64,000 nucleotides of DNA, taken from Taenia hydatigena (lineage: Eukaryota; Platyhelminthes; Cestoda; Cyclophyllidea; Taeniidae). The stretch lies in NCBI GenBank assembly GCA_036345935.2, contig JADWOT020000005.1:3590696-3654695 (forward strand), read 5' to 3'. Shown piece by piece: positions 26,336-38,159 of the stretch. A program made the translations under genes and the position numbers. The number at the start of each line of letters is the position of its first letter. Positions within the stretch are counted from its first letter, which is position 1. Under the pieces are notes generated by a model, which saw nothing but the letters and a program-made list of their open reading frames with translations, made no database searches and was not told where the DNA came from.

Positions 26336-28620
26336 GGCATGCATTATGCAACCTTTCTTCTGGTCGGATTGACCACGTCGCTCTATTTATCATTTGGCGA
26401 GACAAAAATCACTTTTTTAATAATTTTTTTGGAACCTAAGCTACGACAAATCATCACGACTGAATGAAATGCATATGGTTTGAGGTAGCTGAGTCAGCTA
26501 AACGCGACAGTATGGAGCTGGAGTCGAAACACAACGCTAGTCCCCTCTCACGCCTCCCATTCAACAAATCCGATGTGGCTGATGGAATCTAGAATGTGTA
26601 TTTATAGAAATTCTCGAGGAGTAGACGTATCAATGCGCCAAGCTTAGCCTTCATAGGATGAGGAAACTGCCGTGAGACTGGAGAGGCACAAATGTACAGA
26701 TTTTAGTGTCATGGATGCTAGGAGTAGCCTTGACAAGCATCGCTTCATGATCCCACCCGGTTTGGATGAAGAGAATGAAGGACACTGAGCACAAAAATAA
26801 ACACTCGCAAAAAGTCAAAGAATTAAACACTTATTTAAGGACGTAGGCGTGCTCAAACCCTTTAAAAAGGAGAATAGATGATCAAATTTTAATCGCTCTG
26901 CCCATCACTCCTCGGGATTTTGTCCTGGTGAACAAGACGATACATCGTGGCACTTCGTTTCTACGGTGTTCCGTCGGACTGGTACCATGGTACCATTTGA
27001 TGCCACACATAATCTTTCCTAACGTAGAGAACTATAAAATTTTCCATTTTATCGCCAGCCAGTGATCACTCTGTCACAAACCGGAGTGCTGATCCACCTG
27101 ATTGGACAAGTCACCACGGATTGCCCGCCGTTTGGATCTCCTTGCAGTTGTTATAGCAATAGCTGGACATATGTGGCAGCAGAGACGCAGCTTTAGCCTA
27201 CTATTTAAACTTCAGGAAGCGCCCGAGCGAGTGACATTGTCAATTGCCTTCGGTCTATAGTACACGTATGTTACTCACGTGTGCGTACTGCGACTCTCCC
27301 AATCATTCAAATTTTACTTGTATTTTATGCAAAAAAATGACCTCCACCCTTTCGGCTATTTGCTTAAAATGTAGTGATTTTCACTCGGATACTCTGCTGA
27401 GTTATTTGCAATTTGGAGAGCTATAGGATCCTGCCAACTCATACATGGAGCTGTCAGTCTGGTTGTCTTGATGGAGGCCAAACACGAAGGCACCGCCAAG
27501 TTGACGTTACGTACATTCTCAATTGGCTTAGCAACACGCCCTGGTAAGCGTTGGATCAGCATGTAAGGGCTCAAGCATTGACATCTTCGCGTTCTTAAGG
27601 GCTTCAGGTCAGGAATACGAGCTAACCACTCAGGGTAGTAAAGCGTGGGAACTGCAATTGGATATACACCTCCTAACTGGTCAACTGAAGCACTCGTACG
27701 GTCACTTATCTCAAAGATTCACTAAAATTGGTCGTCAACCTCCTATTGCCTTGACCGGTAGGAGGAATGTGGATGAGAGGCATATTTTATCTCCCATGTA
27801 TGTAACTTCCATCAGTTGAATCAGTTTGTTCAAGCGACGGACATTTTGCGTGCCATGTCACACATTGTATCGGTCGTAAAATTAATGAAACACGTCAGCT
27901 TAGCGTTGAGGTCACCGAGATAGAGCGTACGGGGTTCCCCCATCCCCTCAAATCCGTTATTTAGCCTGATTTTGACTAACTGTGATCATGTTACAGCCCT
28001 ATGCAGTAGGGCTGGCAATTGTCAAAGCCTTATTACGTTTCGACCTTAATTACAGCGTAGGAGAGGCGAGCGAATTCAACGGCAGAATTGGAATACCACT
28101 AATTTTTTACATTATCAATTGTAAAAGACTCCAACGAACGTCATATTGTCGAAGTTAGTCCCTCAAGAAGGTGCTGAACGATGTTTTACTGTTGGATGGA
28201 TGTCTAGTGCTGTCATGCCTCGACACGATTGCAAATGCGAGATGAAAAACGTCATCACTGCCTCTCCAAATGACATTTAAACTAAAGGTGCCTATCGGCA
28301 ATGTAATTTTGACCAAACGAATGTCTGTGGGCCTAGACAAAAGCTACGTGATTCGTTTTTTAGTTTGATTGTTACAGTGGCCTGCTTTACACTGGAAACG
28401 CATGTTTGTTGTTTTTTGCCTGCAAGTTTTGCATTGTATTTCCTCCATTCTTCTTCAACAAAACCAGTGTGCGCACTTCCATTAAAGACCTTAATCGTAG
28501 TAGTTTACTGAAGTCACCCACCTGTAATCGCATTTATATTCCATTCGAGATAAACACATGCCCCACCAACATGCCATTTAGTTTACCTAGAAAAATTTAA
28601 CACTCCAGAAGAGGGTGAGG
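26160..28620 (+). repeat. Ancient direct duplication, copy 1
   Basis: Collinear with about 29590-32240 on the same strand. Landmarks are CGCTCTGCCCATCA (26896 vs 30391), CAGTCTGGTTGTCTTGA (27454 vs 30925) followed by ACCGCCAAGTTGACGTTA, CTCCTAACTGGTCAACTGAA (27671), and the region of CCACCAACATGC near the end. Identity is roughly 70% with many indels, so the duplication is old. A third partial copy lies at 40560-42000 and an inverted partial copy at 35050-35720. No intact coding frame is present in any copy. Confidence 0.65.
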
Positions 28621-29584
28621 AGGTCGTCAAGCGATCATCCAAATAAAAGGGCTTATTTCATTTTCAACCCACTACAAGCACTTACGTGTCTCTAAAATGC
28701 GTTTATTGTGGACAAACAACTATTAATAAAAGCCTTTTGTGGGAGCGCTCGAACACCTGGAAAATGCCTATCTGATTTTGAATGCACTCATTCCCTTTGT
28801 TTGCCTAAAGGTATTATAATACTAATAAAGTTGCTCCATTTATATGGCAATTTATGTGTTGAAACACTCTTGCAATCGAGCTGGACTACTGTGTTCCTTC
28901 CAGGTGGTATTATTGTGCCCCATCTAAGTGAGTCGTTTGGGCTTGCTTAAAGCGCTTTTGATGGTGCTGTTGATGATAGTCGTCACTGATTGAGGCACTC
29001 ATAATGCGACCACCATGTTCATAGAAATGCACAAATAGATCGGTCGCGCTGCCTGTTTTAATTGGCTTTGAACTTCTGGTTCCCGCAGAGTCTAAATGCA
29101 ATTGCTACTGAAATTGTATTAAGTAGAAAAGTCACAGCGGACTGCTAAAAATACTAATGATGCAATAACTTGGATTTTGGCTAAGGGGATACATTTCTAT
29201 CTTAGCACTAGTTGTTGTCTTGGATGCACCCTCAAACTCGCCTTTCGTAGAGGCTAAGAAAGCGCAAAGCAGCAAGTGTAGATCAACCTTGCAATGATAA
29301 GTGCTTGATCATTAAGGACGAATAATGATGTTTTACGAAAAAAATAGATAGAAATACACCTCGTTTAATTTAGTAAACCAGACATGGCTGCGTTTGAAAA
29401 TGGATGCACTAGCATGCCTTTAACTGTTTGCTTTGTTGAGGCTTTATCTCCCATTGCCACTGCTGTCTTTTAGACAACGCACATCTAAATAAATCTAAGA
29501 TTACAAATCTTCAGTAAAATTGATGTGTAGCGATGCTGTAGATTGCGCTTAAATATCTCTCCGAAAGCCCAATTTGTATCTCTT

Positions 29585-29760
29585 CATAAGTGAGCAATGA
29601 ACATGCTGTGTGAATAGATTTGCGGCCTTTGACATGGTTTTACGCTCCTGAGCCAGTTTACTGTCACCGCCGAACTTGACTTCCAACGACTTGGTTGCAT
29701 GATAAGATAATTAGAGGCATAAATCCCCATATGTGCGTGATATTCTCATGCTTTCGCATA
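29585..29760 (+). repeat. Interspersed SINE-like repeat, diverged copy
   Basis: Shares CATGCTGTGTGAATAGA, ACGCTCCTGAGCCAGTTTAC, CTTCCAACGACTTGGTTGCA and ATATTCTCATGC with the copies at 26060-26335 and 40240-40490, in the same order and orientation. Confidence 0.65.
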
Positions 29761-32240
29761 CAACGTGAGATAATCATTTTGTTAATCATATGCCGAAACA
29801 AAAAATCCATTGAATGTTGTTTCGGCAACTGAGTTAAGCTAAATCAAGGCGTCAGAATGATACAAATTTGGTTTGATATGGTTGCGCCGAACGAATGCGA
29901 CAGTTTAATGGTACCAAGTTAGGCAGGTGAGAGGCCTAGAGCCTGGTTCAAAGCACATTAATGCTCCTCCGTTCAAATCCTTTGCCGGACAAGTGCGCTA
30001 CGTCGGTATACAAACAAATCCAAGGGAAAGACACTGACGTATGCCTTGTGAAGGTCCGTCAATGCTGAACTCCACCTTGAGGGGACTTGGAAACTGCCTT
30101 GGGGCTGGTGGTGCACTGATCCTGTCACAAATGTGCATCCCTCAATGGTGCGGATGTTAAGGCGGTCTGGACAGCATCTTTGTGCATAATGAAGGTCTCA
30201 CCATGCGGCCTCTGTTCGCAACCGCACCCAATCTGAATGAAGTAAAAGCGGGAATTTTATTTTTAATGTGTTCAAACATTAGGCAGGAAAAAAGGTGTCG
30301 TGAATAAGATAGACATTAATGTCAACCTCTGGCTGGAGGCATTTTTAGCAACCTTCCCCAGAAAGTAGTAGCGGATCAACTTTCATTCGCTCTACCCATC
30401 ATCCATCGGACCCCCGTCTTAATGAACAAGACAATACAATGTGACATTTTTCCTCCATACTGTTGGATCAGATCGGCACCTTGTTGATGGGTGAGTTCCC
30501 GGGCATCCATAATTGCAGCTAATTACGGTAGCACTTTATATACATGTTAGCATTTTGCTCTCAGGCAGCGAAAACATTGCCACTAAAATGGGTGCTGTTC
30601 TTCCTAACTGAACAAATCACTAACATAATCCAGATTCTCTTCTGTTGCTGCGGATAATAGCGTTGGCCTAGCACAATAACTTGAAGCAGTTGTAACTTGC
30701 CTGCTTCAATCGTTTTGTTATGTCGACCTCTTCTCCACACATAGAACTAAGCATTTGGAAAGTTTTCTGCAATTTTAGTTTGAAGGGTTTGGCAAGAAAT
30801 GACATGTTCGTTTGCTCCTGCTCAAGTGTAAATACTGCGGTCCTTCAGAGGTAAAAAAATGTACTAATTTGTTAATGGGAGAGCTGTAAGATCCCACCAA
30901 CCCGTACGCAAGGCTACATGGCGTCAGTCTGGTTGTCTTGACTAAGGACAAACACGGCGGCATCACCAAGTTGACGTTAGGCGCAGTTTCAATTGGCATG
31001 GCAACACGTGCTGTAAAGTTTAAGATCTGCAATGTAAGGGCTCTAGCCTAGACATCTTCGTGGACTTGAGCCTTATAATCCTGATTTGGCAAAGAATGTA
31101 AGTCAGGGCTATCCATTGGCCTCACATGGAAATGAAGTGTGGGACCTGCAGTTGGATGTGCGCCTCCTAACTGGCCAACTGAAGCACTCAAACCATCACC
31201 ATTCCTAAGAATTCATTGCATTCTTACTAGCCAATGCGTTAAGTTGGCTGGTCGGGCCTTGAAAATTGGCCGTTCATCAACTGGTAGGAAGAATGTGGAC
31301 GACAGACCCACATAGGCAGCTTCTAGTTGTTCTGAGCTATTTCCCAATCATTTGAATCAGTCTGATCAAACGGTGGCAAATGCGGTAGTGTTTCTACTAA
31401 TTTCAGACATTCTGCATGTCATGTGACAAGTTTTTTTTTGGTCAAGAATTAATAAGACACGCCCACGGAGATTCACGCGTAGTCAAACCTCATATAGAGG
31501 TCTTCAAGGTAAAGACTAAAGTACACAAAACAGCGCAGAGAATTCCCTTTTCCTTCGAATGCCATCATTTACCCTCATTTTGACAAAGAGTCACCATGTT
31601 TTAACCATTTGCTTCAATTTTTGGCTGAATAGGGAGGAAAACAGTGAGGCTAGAAATTGCTGAAGCTTCGCTATGCATCTTCTCACCATCACAACAATGC
31701 ATGGGAGGCGAGCGATTCAATGGCAGCATTTGAAAACCACGAATTCTCAAATCTACTTGTGAGATGTGTCTTGCTAACGTCAAATCATCGAATGTTATAC
31801 TTTATGAGGGCGTTCAAGAGCCCCTGACCGTTGGACGCATGTCCAATGTTGTCATGACTAGACACGAGATGGGGAGCGTCATCGCTGCGCCTCTCAGTGA
31901 TGATGGGATTAAGAATGCCTATCAGCAATGTAACTTCAAGCATTTGTTGAATCCCTTATTTTTCTTATGGTGTAAAAAACCGTAGCATGTGGAGGTGGAC
32001 ACAGACTGGTTGCTGTGTTCTTCCGTTTGCCAGTCGAAGTGTCCTATTTCACACTGGAAAAGCGTGTCTTTTGTATCCACCGACACATTTTGCCATGGTT
32101 AACCTTCCTTCGCTCTCCGTACATCTGCAGACATATTTGTGCCGCATTAGTAAGAAGCACAATGTCCACCAACATGCACAAACACCATTCCTTTACGTTT
32201 ATCTCGAGAAATGTGTTTGAAAGGCAAGAGGCATTTGTCA
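29590..32240 (+). repeat. Ancient direct duplication, copy 2
   Basis: Second copy of 26160-28620. It carries the interspersed element at 29585-29760, then the same order of blocks: GAACAAGACAATACA near 30423, GTCTGGTTGTCTTGACTAAG near 30927, TCCTAACTGGCCAACTGAAG near 31167, and ACATTTTGCCATGG-like sequence near 32084. Open frames at 31987-32257 are short and unlike their counterparts in the other copies, so no gene is called. Confidence 0.65.
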
Positions 32241-33378
32241 CTGGCATTTTAAGATAAACAGAACAAAGGCTAATCCAATGTGAATAACCTCATATTGTCT
32301 GATTCGCTGCCCTAACTGCTTTCTATCCATTCGCAATCATCCCCGGGTGCCTAAATTACGCTCATTTTGGTCTCACAAGGGTAAACCAAATGGTTCAGTT
32401 GTTCCTCTTTTAAATAATTGCCTTGAATGTGCCTGATTTACTACACTAATGGACCATCGGTTCAATGAACTGAGGAGGCGCAGGGATCTCCTACCGCATT
32501 TTACCCAACTTCACCACTTTTGTGGCTGCATGCCTTGTCTCACTAGTAGAGTCCTTTTGACACTTCTGCAGGTCTACGTTGATGCACGAATGAATAAAAC
32601 AATCAGTAACTCATCACTAACCAACCACTTTGTAATCTTGTGTGTTACTGGCCCTGTTGATATTGTTTCATTTTCATAAGATCTGCATCTGCTGTTGGGG
32701 AGGTGCCTTTGGTGGGCTTTGACAAGGGCAAGTAAACCTGGTTGTGCTCTGCGTCCTCTCATGCTGCAACATCTTATGCGGAAGGCTTGACACTGGAAAT
32801 GACGCTGTATGACATGAAGTGGGTACCGGCTTGGAGATTTCAAATGCTTTATGCACCCTCCTGTTTCACCATTCCATCGGGTGTCAATGATTCTTTGATC
32901 ACATTCAAAATTAGTGACACCGAAGCTCGTTAAATATTCACCACCTTGTCATTACGCCCAAGTCTATACTTCACTTCGACAACCATCAGGCCATAAGTAA
33001 ACAGAATGAGGACTAGAAATATTAGTTAAATGCAAAAAAGCCTTTTTAAGTGTTACACGTGTCCTCTGTCAATGTTGCCACCAGTTTGGGATTACAGGTC
33101 TAGTCACTGCTATTGTTGCCACGGTCGTCAACTCTCATGGCACCTCAAGCGGAAATTTTTCGTCAGAATACCACGAGACCACTCGTGGACAAAGACTTTA
33201 CAAAAGCGTACCATTGCTTATTAAGAGTAGCTGAAGCATGACGAGTCAACATGTCTAATTGCATTTGAATTGCTCTAAAATCATCCCTCAACCATATGAA
33301 ATAATTGAATTCGATGTCATTAGTTGCAATTTTATGTAAAGGTAGTTTACTATACAAAGCCCATTCTAAATGGAAACC
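32241..33378. other. Gene-free stretch before the mucin-like cluster
   Basis: No recognisable gene, RNA or repeat boundary could be supported here. Overlapping short frames on both strands around 32449-32933 have no conserved features. Confidence 0.4.
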
Positions 33379-33579
33379 CGAGTCACTCGCACGTGTCAAT
33401 GGACTTAATGAAGAAAGAGACCATCTGTGGAACGATGCAACAACGAAACCACACGACAGCATCACCTCAACATGGCAGTGAATGCAAGGCGCCTCATAAT
33501 GATCCGCCACAGCTCATCCACACTGCCGTTGTTGCTATGCAGGACATTAGGAAACTGCACAAGACACAAAGACTACCAA

Positions 33580-33585
33580 TTTATT
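33580..33585 (-). terminator. Poly(A) signal AATAAA
   Basis: AATAAA on the minus strand, 117 nt after the final stop of the 33702-34082 locus. The homologous site in the 36255-36637 copy is changed to AATGAA. Confidence 0.5.
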
Positions 33586-33701
33586 TAACAGCTTTCGTAA
33601 GATGCATAAACAAACGGCAAAGGCATTCGGAAAGAGAAGTGCGTTTCCCTCTTCTTCCATTGTTGGAAAAGAGTATTCCACATTGACGAAGAACGAACGA
33701 A

Positions 33702-34082
33702 CTATTGCATGAGCAAAGTGATGTTGGCAATGGCAGGGAAGGTGAGATCAGGCAACAAAGCGACCACCCTGGAAGTCGTGGTGGCGATGATGGTGGTGGT
33801 GGCAGTGACTGCGTCGAGATTCGCAGTAGTGCTACTTTGACTCACAAGTCAACTCGTTGCTGACGATGCATTGTCGTGTATATTTGCTGCAATGCTTGAG
33901 GTACTTGGAGACAGAGTCACACTCCACGTCACTGTCGTCTTTGTAGTCGTCATGTTGGCAGCGGCGATGGTAGGGACTGGTGTAGAAGTCGCGAAATTGT
34001 AGCCAGCATCATTATTTCCCAATTCAGCTAAAACGATGCTGATTCCTACTACAAAGAGGAGGAGCGGCCTGGTGAGCTTCAT
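33702..34082 (-). pseudogene. Mucin-like GPI-anchored protein, nonsense-broken copy
   Basis: From ATG 34082 the frame reads a signal peptide (MKLTRPLLLFVVGISIVLA) and a Thr/Ser-rich region with TTTKTT-type runs and N-glycosylation sequons (NMT, NAS). It then meets TGA at 33849-33851. The same frame continues after the stop through a Thr-rich stretch to a hydrophobic tail ending LLMQ and a TAG at 33702-33704, so one G-to-T change (GGA to TGA) separates the parts. Without it the protein would be about 126 residues. The sister gene at 36255 keeps GGA here. Its TATA box and AATAAA are intact, so a truncated, unanchored secreted peptide of 77 residues could still be made. Family assignment is inference from layout and composition. 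Confidence 0.65.
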
Positions 34083-34124
34083 GTCGTGTAGACTGGTTAC
34101 ACAGCTGTTGGTGTCCACGACTCT

Positions 34125-34132
34125 TACTTATA
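34125..34132 (-). promoter_or_regulatory. TATA box of the 33702-34082 locus
   Basis: TATAAGTA on the minus strand, 43-50 nt upstream of the ATG, in the same context (CAACCACTATAAGTAAGAG-like) as the inverted sister copy at 36205. Confidence 0.6.
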
Positions 34133-34229
34133 GTGGTTACGTGTGTGGGTGAGCGAGAAGGGAGCGGGGGGTCAAGGGTTCAATACGGGGAGCACTGAAA
34201 CTGACCAGCCACCAATCACTCAAGGCATC

Positions 34230-36109
34230 CAATTTTAGGCTTGGCTATTGGCTTCTCCAATTCGAATGCCGAAATCGCTGTTTATTTGCTTTTATCTACG
34301 ATCCGTTCACTTCTATGCGCGCGATTTTCCATTCTGTTCTCATTTGAACCGCAATTGATGGTATATTATCTGTTAGCAAAGTATAAAACGGTTCAACCTC
34401 TTGTCAGCTGCCTCATTTCTTTCCGTAGCGCATTAATAGCCATGAAGACTTACTAGTGAGTACGTCACTTCACCTGAGGTTGAACTACTTGATCATTTTC
34501 TTTGACTATTAGGCGTGATTAATAAACCGTGACTTGAAGTAACTACTGCACATTCAGTTGGGTTTGCAATCACAGCCATGCGGGAACAAATCAACGAAGA
34601 GATCCAACGGTCTGTGATTAGCAGCTATAAGGAATAAGAAGGAGTTAGAGCCTTCAGGGCGATTGAATGCGCATCCATAATAGAATTGGGCTTCCTATTA
34701 GTCTCAATCATTGCGTGCATAAAATACAATATGGATGTTGAGAACCACTAAAGAAGTTCTTGCCGACAATCAGCATCCTCATGCTTTCATTACAATCGGC
34801 TTATTAATCAAAGTTGGTCCTTGGGGTGCTCACTATTCTAGTCCGGGCATTTTTTATTCGAACTGACACGTAGACTCGTGGACAAAATAGTCCGCGCTAC
34901 CAAAGCAAGACAACACCAGACATGCATCCAACAGTCAGAGATTGTTCAACGTCTCCATGACGGATGATTTTGGGTAATTTGACGCTTGCAATACACGTTT
35001 TACACATAACCACAAAAACCAGTGTGTTTAAAGCTTTTTATTGAATCCTCTCGCCTCACATACTGCAGTTAAAGTCAAAGACGTGTAGCGAAGCTTAAAC
35101 AATTGCCGGTCCTTTTCATTCAGCCAAAACGAAGACAAAGTGCTAAAACATAATCGCCCTTTGTCACAATTAGGCTAAATGATGGATTCAGAGGTGAAGG
35201 GTGATTCTATGCCCTATTTCTTGTACTTTAATCTTTAACTCGGTGACCTCTGCATGAGGTTTGACTACTGTTGAGGCAAAGCGGGCGTGTCATATTAATT
35301 CATGACCGAAACAATGTGTGATATGGCACGCAAAATACCTGAAATTAGTAATTCTGCTACAGTGGAACAAATTAACTACTGATTCAAATGATGGGGATTG
35401 GTCAGAAGACCTAGAATCTACATGAAATGGCTGGGCTTCACATTCTTCCCATCCGTCAACATGATAGGATGTGGTGACCGATTGAAAGCAATGACCAGTG
35501 AGACCGCTTCAGTTTGGCAGTTGGAAGGCGCCTGCTCAAATGCAGTTTCTACGACTTACTGTCCTGGGTGGTAAATAGACTACCCTGACCCGAAGTCTTT
35601 GTCTAATCGGGTGTTGCTAGGCCAACTGCAAATGTGTCGAACGTCGGCCTAGTGCTCCCTTCGTGTTGTATCTAATCAAGACAACTAGACTGACTCCTTC
35701 CAACTTCTTACAACTCTCTGATTAACAAATGAGCACAATGCTTACTGATGATTCTGCAGAGCATCAAAAGTGGGATTGCAATATTCCAAATGAAGGACTA
35801 AATTGGTGGATCACACTTGAGTCCTCGGTCATTGTTGCGTACGATCTCAACTGGTTTAACTTTCTCATGAGTAAGGCTTTATGGTCATTGGTCTGCTGCG
35901 CAACGAAATGAGGCATATAATTTGAGGCTAAACTGTGTTACATTCTGTTAACTCTTTCTATGCCAAGACGTGTGGATTAAGTAGGCAAGAAAGTGTAGTT
36001 TTTTCGGAAAAGATCGACTCCCTCAAAGGCAGTCATGCGCATAGAAGTGAATTAAACACAGACAAATCAAAAATAACACTGCAATGAAATTTTGATTTAA
36101 GGGATTGTA
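34230..36109. other. Spacer between the divergent mucin-like genes
   Basis: No gene was recognised. About 35050-35720 is a diverged inverted copy of part of the 26-32 kb repeat. It shares, on the minus strand, the block around CGTGCCATATCACACATTGT at 35308-35327 and the CAACTAGACTGACTCC block near 35681. Confidence 0.5.
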
Positions 36110-36204
36110 GGCTTTAAAGGATTGGTGGTTGGTCAGTTTCAGTGCCCCCCGTATTGACCCCTTGACCCCCCGCTCCCTTCTCGCTCCTCCACACACGCAA
36201 CCAC

Positions 36205-36212
36205 TATAAGTA
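36205..36212 (+). promoter_or_regulatory. TATA box of the 36255-36637 gene
   Basis: TATAAGTA, 43-50 nt upstream of ATG 36255. The leader between the box and the ATG contains GTCGTG and, immediately before the ATG, CACGAC, which could pair as a 6-bp stem. Confidence 0.65.
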
Positions 36213-36254
36213 AGAGTCGTGGACACCAACAGCTGTGTAACCAGTCTACACGAC

Positions 36255-36637
36255 ATGAAGCTCACCAGGCCGCTCCTCCTCTTTGTAGTAGGAATCAGCA
36301 TCGTTTTAGCTGAATTGGGAAATAATGATACTGACTACACTTTCACAACTTCAACACCATCTCCTACCACCACCGCTGCCAACATGACGACTACAAAGAC
36401 GACAGTGACGTGGAGTGTGACTCTGTCTCCAAGTACCTCGAGCATTGCAGCAAATGTACACGACAATGCTTCGTCATCGACGAGTGGACGGTGAGTCAAA
36501 GTAGCACCACCGTGAATCTCGACACAATCACTGTTACCACCACCACCGTCATCGCCACCACGACTTCCAGGGTGGTCGCTTTGTTGCCTGATCTCACCTT
36601 CCCTGCCATTGCCAACATCACTTTGCTCATGCAATAG
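36255..36637 (+). CDS. Mucin-like GPI-anchored small protein, probably with one intron
   Basis: ATG 36255 opens a signal peptide (residues 1-19, MKLTRPLLLF...VLA) and a Thr/Ser-rich ectodomain. Read straight through, the frame stops at 36492-36494. The Thr-rich segment and hydrophobic C-terminus that follow (VVALLPDLTF...LLMQ) lie in another frame. Removing 36491-36570, which has a perfect GTGAGT donor and a CTTCCAG acceptor, joins 36255-36490 to 36571-36637 in frame. The product is 100 residues ending in a 21-residue GPI-type tail. The excised 80 nt are Thr-coding sequence in related genes, so this is either a coding stretch turned into an intron, or a one-base-deletion pseudogene with a lucky splice pair. 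The AATAAA seen after the sister gene is AATGAA here; the next AATAAA is at 37119. Confidence 0.55.
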
Positions 36638-36955
36638 CTCATTCGTTCTTCGTCAATGTGGAATGCTCTTTTCCAACAATGGAAGAAGAAGGAAACGCAC
36701 TTCTCTTTCCGAATGCCTTTGCCATTTGTTTATGCATCTTACGAAAGCTGTTAAATGAAGTGGTAGCCTTTGTGTCTTGTTTCCATCCTAATGTCCTGCA
36801 TCGCAACGATGGGAATGTGAGTGAGCTGTGGCGGATCATTATGAGGCGCCTTGCATTCACTGCCATGTTGAGGTGATGCTGTCGTGTGGTTCCGTTGTTG
36901 CAGCGTTCCACAGATGGTCTCTTTCTTCATTAAGTCCATTGGCACGTGCAAGTGG

Positions 36956-38159
36956 CTTGAGACTGTAGTGAGATTTAACACTGTGAAGTAAGTTGCAGTC
37001 TTAGTAAATAGCATTTCCACGTCGAGTGTGCTGAAGTGGAGAAATTCAAATCCAATTTGATGCGCTGATTCATCGTGTAGCAGCTGCTCATTTTAACCAA
37101 TGATGCACTCTTTTTGTTAATAAAATTTGTTCTCTTCGTTGATGTAGCCAAATCTCTGTCCCGACGTCTTGTGCTTAAGCCACTGGTTTGACTGTGTTGA
37201 GCTCTGGGTGGATGAACAGAGCACCAATGTGTACTCTGTGGCTTGGACTTATATGCGACAAATGTATTGTTGAATTAATAATACATTTCTTGTTGCTTGC
37301 AAGTAAATTTCCTATCAGCTTCCTAAAAAGCGCTGCTTTATATAATGTGGAGACAGAGCAGACTGGTAATAATAGCGGTTATCAGGCCAGTGATCCGAAA
37401 TGGAAGGTGTCATTGACACAGGACACGAAACATGGTTCGCGGCTGTACAAATTACGTATTAAAAGTTTTTTCGCATATTATTACTATTTTAGTTCTCATT
37501 ATAGTTTGGTTATGGGCTGAGGAGTGGTGCAGGGCAGCATAAGCCGGTCCACAATGAAGTGATGTTTGACATTTGATAAGCTTTAATGATAATGATGCCA
37601 AACGAATTTGAAGACATTTATGACGCCTTGATGAGAGAATGGAATAGGACAATGAATAATAGAATAAAAATCTCTAAGCCGGTACCTAAATCATGTCATG
37701 AAGCCTCATTGGCAGTGTCTGGTCTTCTTTAACTTGACGTCTCCTGTTTCCTCACATGATGCTGTAGCGTAAGATTACACAGAAAACATTAGAGTCTACT
37801 TGTCTCCGTTAGAATCAGCAAAAGAAGCCACTCCAGCAGCAGATGCAGATCTCATGAAAATGAAACAAACTGCACAACGCTAGTGCCACACACAATTATA
37901 ATGAGGGGTTCCGTGTTAGCTTCAATGGCTGATAAGTTATAATTTACTGATCGTTTTCTCCATTTGTGCATCAACGCAGGCCTCCAAAAACGCCAAAAGG
38001 AGTCTACCAGTGCGACAACAATTGATGAAGTTGGGTAGAATGCGGTAGGAGCTCCTTGCGCCACCTCATTTCATTGAACCGATGGTCCACTAGAGTAGTA
38101 GAGGTAGTAATGCTAAAGCATTACATACAGATGGTGATCCTATTAAGAGTGCTACGATC
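36956..38159. other. Gene-free stretch
   Basis: No gene was recognised. The AATAAA at 37119-37124 is the only candidate transcript end for the upstream mucin-like gene. Short frames near 37188-37652 have no conserved features. Confidence 0.4.

Larger units (their letters stand above)
33379..34229 (-). repeat. Inverted repeat arm carrying the gene at 33702-34082
   Basis: The reverse complement matches 36110-36955 at about 90% by eye. It covers the promoter, the coding region and about 320 bp of 3' flank of the mucin-like gene. The two arms face away from each other across a spacer of about 1.9 kb, so the two genes are divergent. Confidence 0.85.
36110..36955 (+). repeat. Inverted repeat arm carrying the gene at 36255-36637
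   Basis: Partner of 33379-34229. The arms align through the promoter, coding region and 3' flank, ending near CTTCATTAAGTCCATTGGCA at 36925. Differences are mostly substitutions plus a few small indels. Confidence 0.85.

Noticed and set aside
26981..26994. 14-nt palindrome GGTACCATGGTACC
   Set aside because: Short palindromes of this length are expected by chance and nothing nearby supports a function.
29905..29995. tRNA-like boxes (TAGGCAGGTGAG, then CCGTTCAAATCC)
   Set aside because: The T-arm and acceptor stems do not pair; the diverged copy near 26510-26590 lacks the motif.
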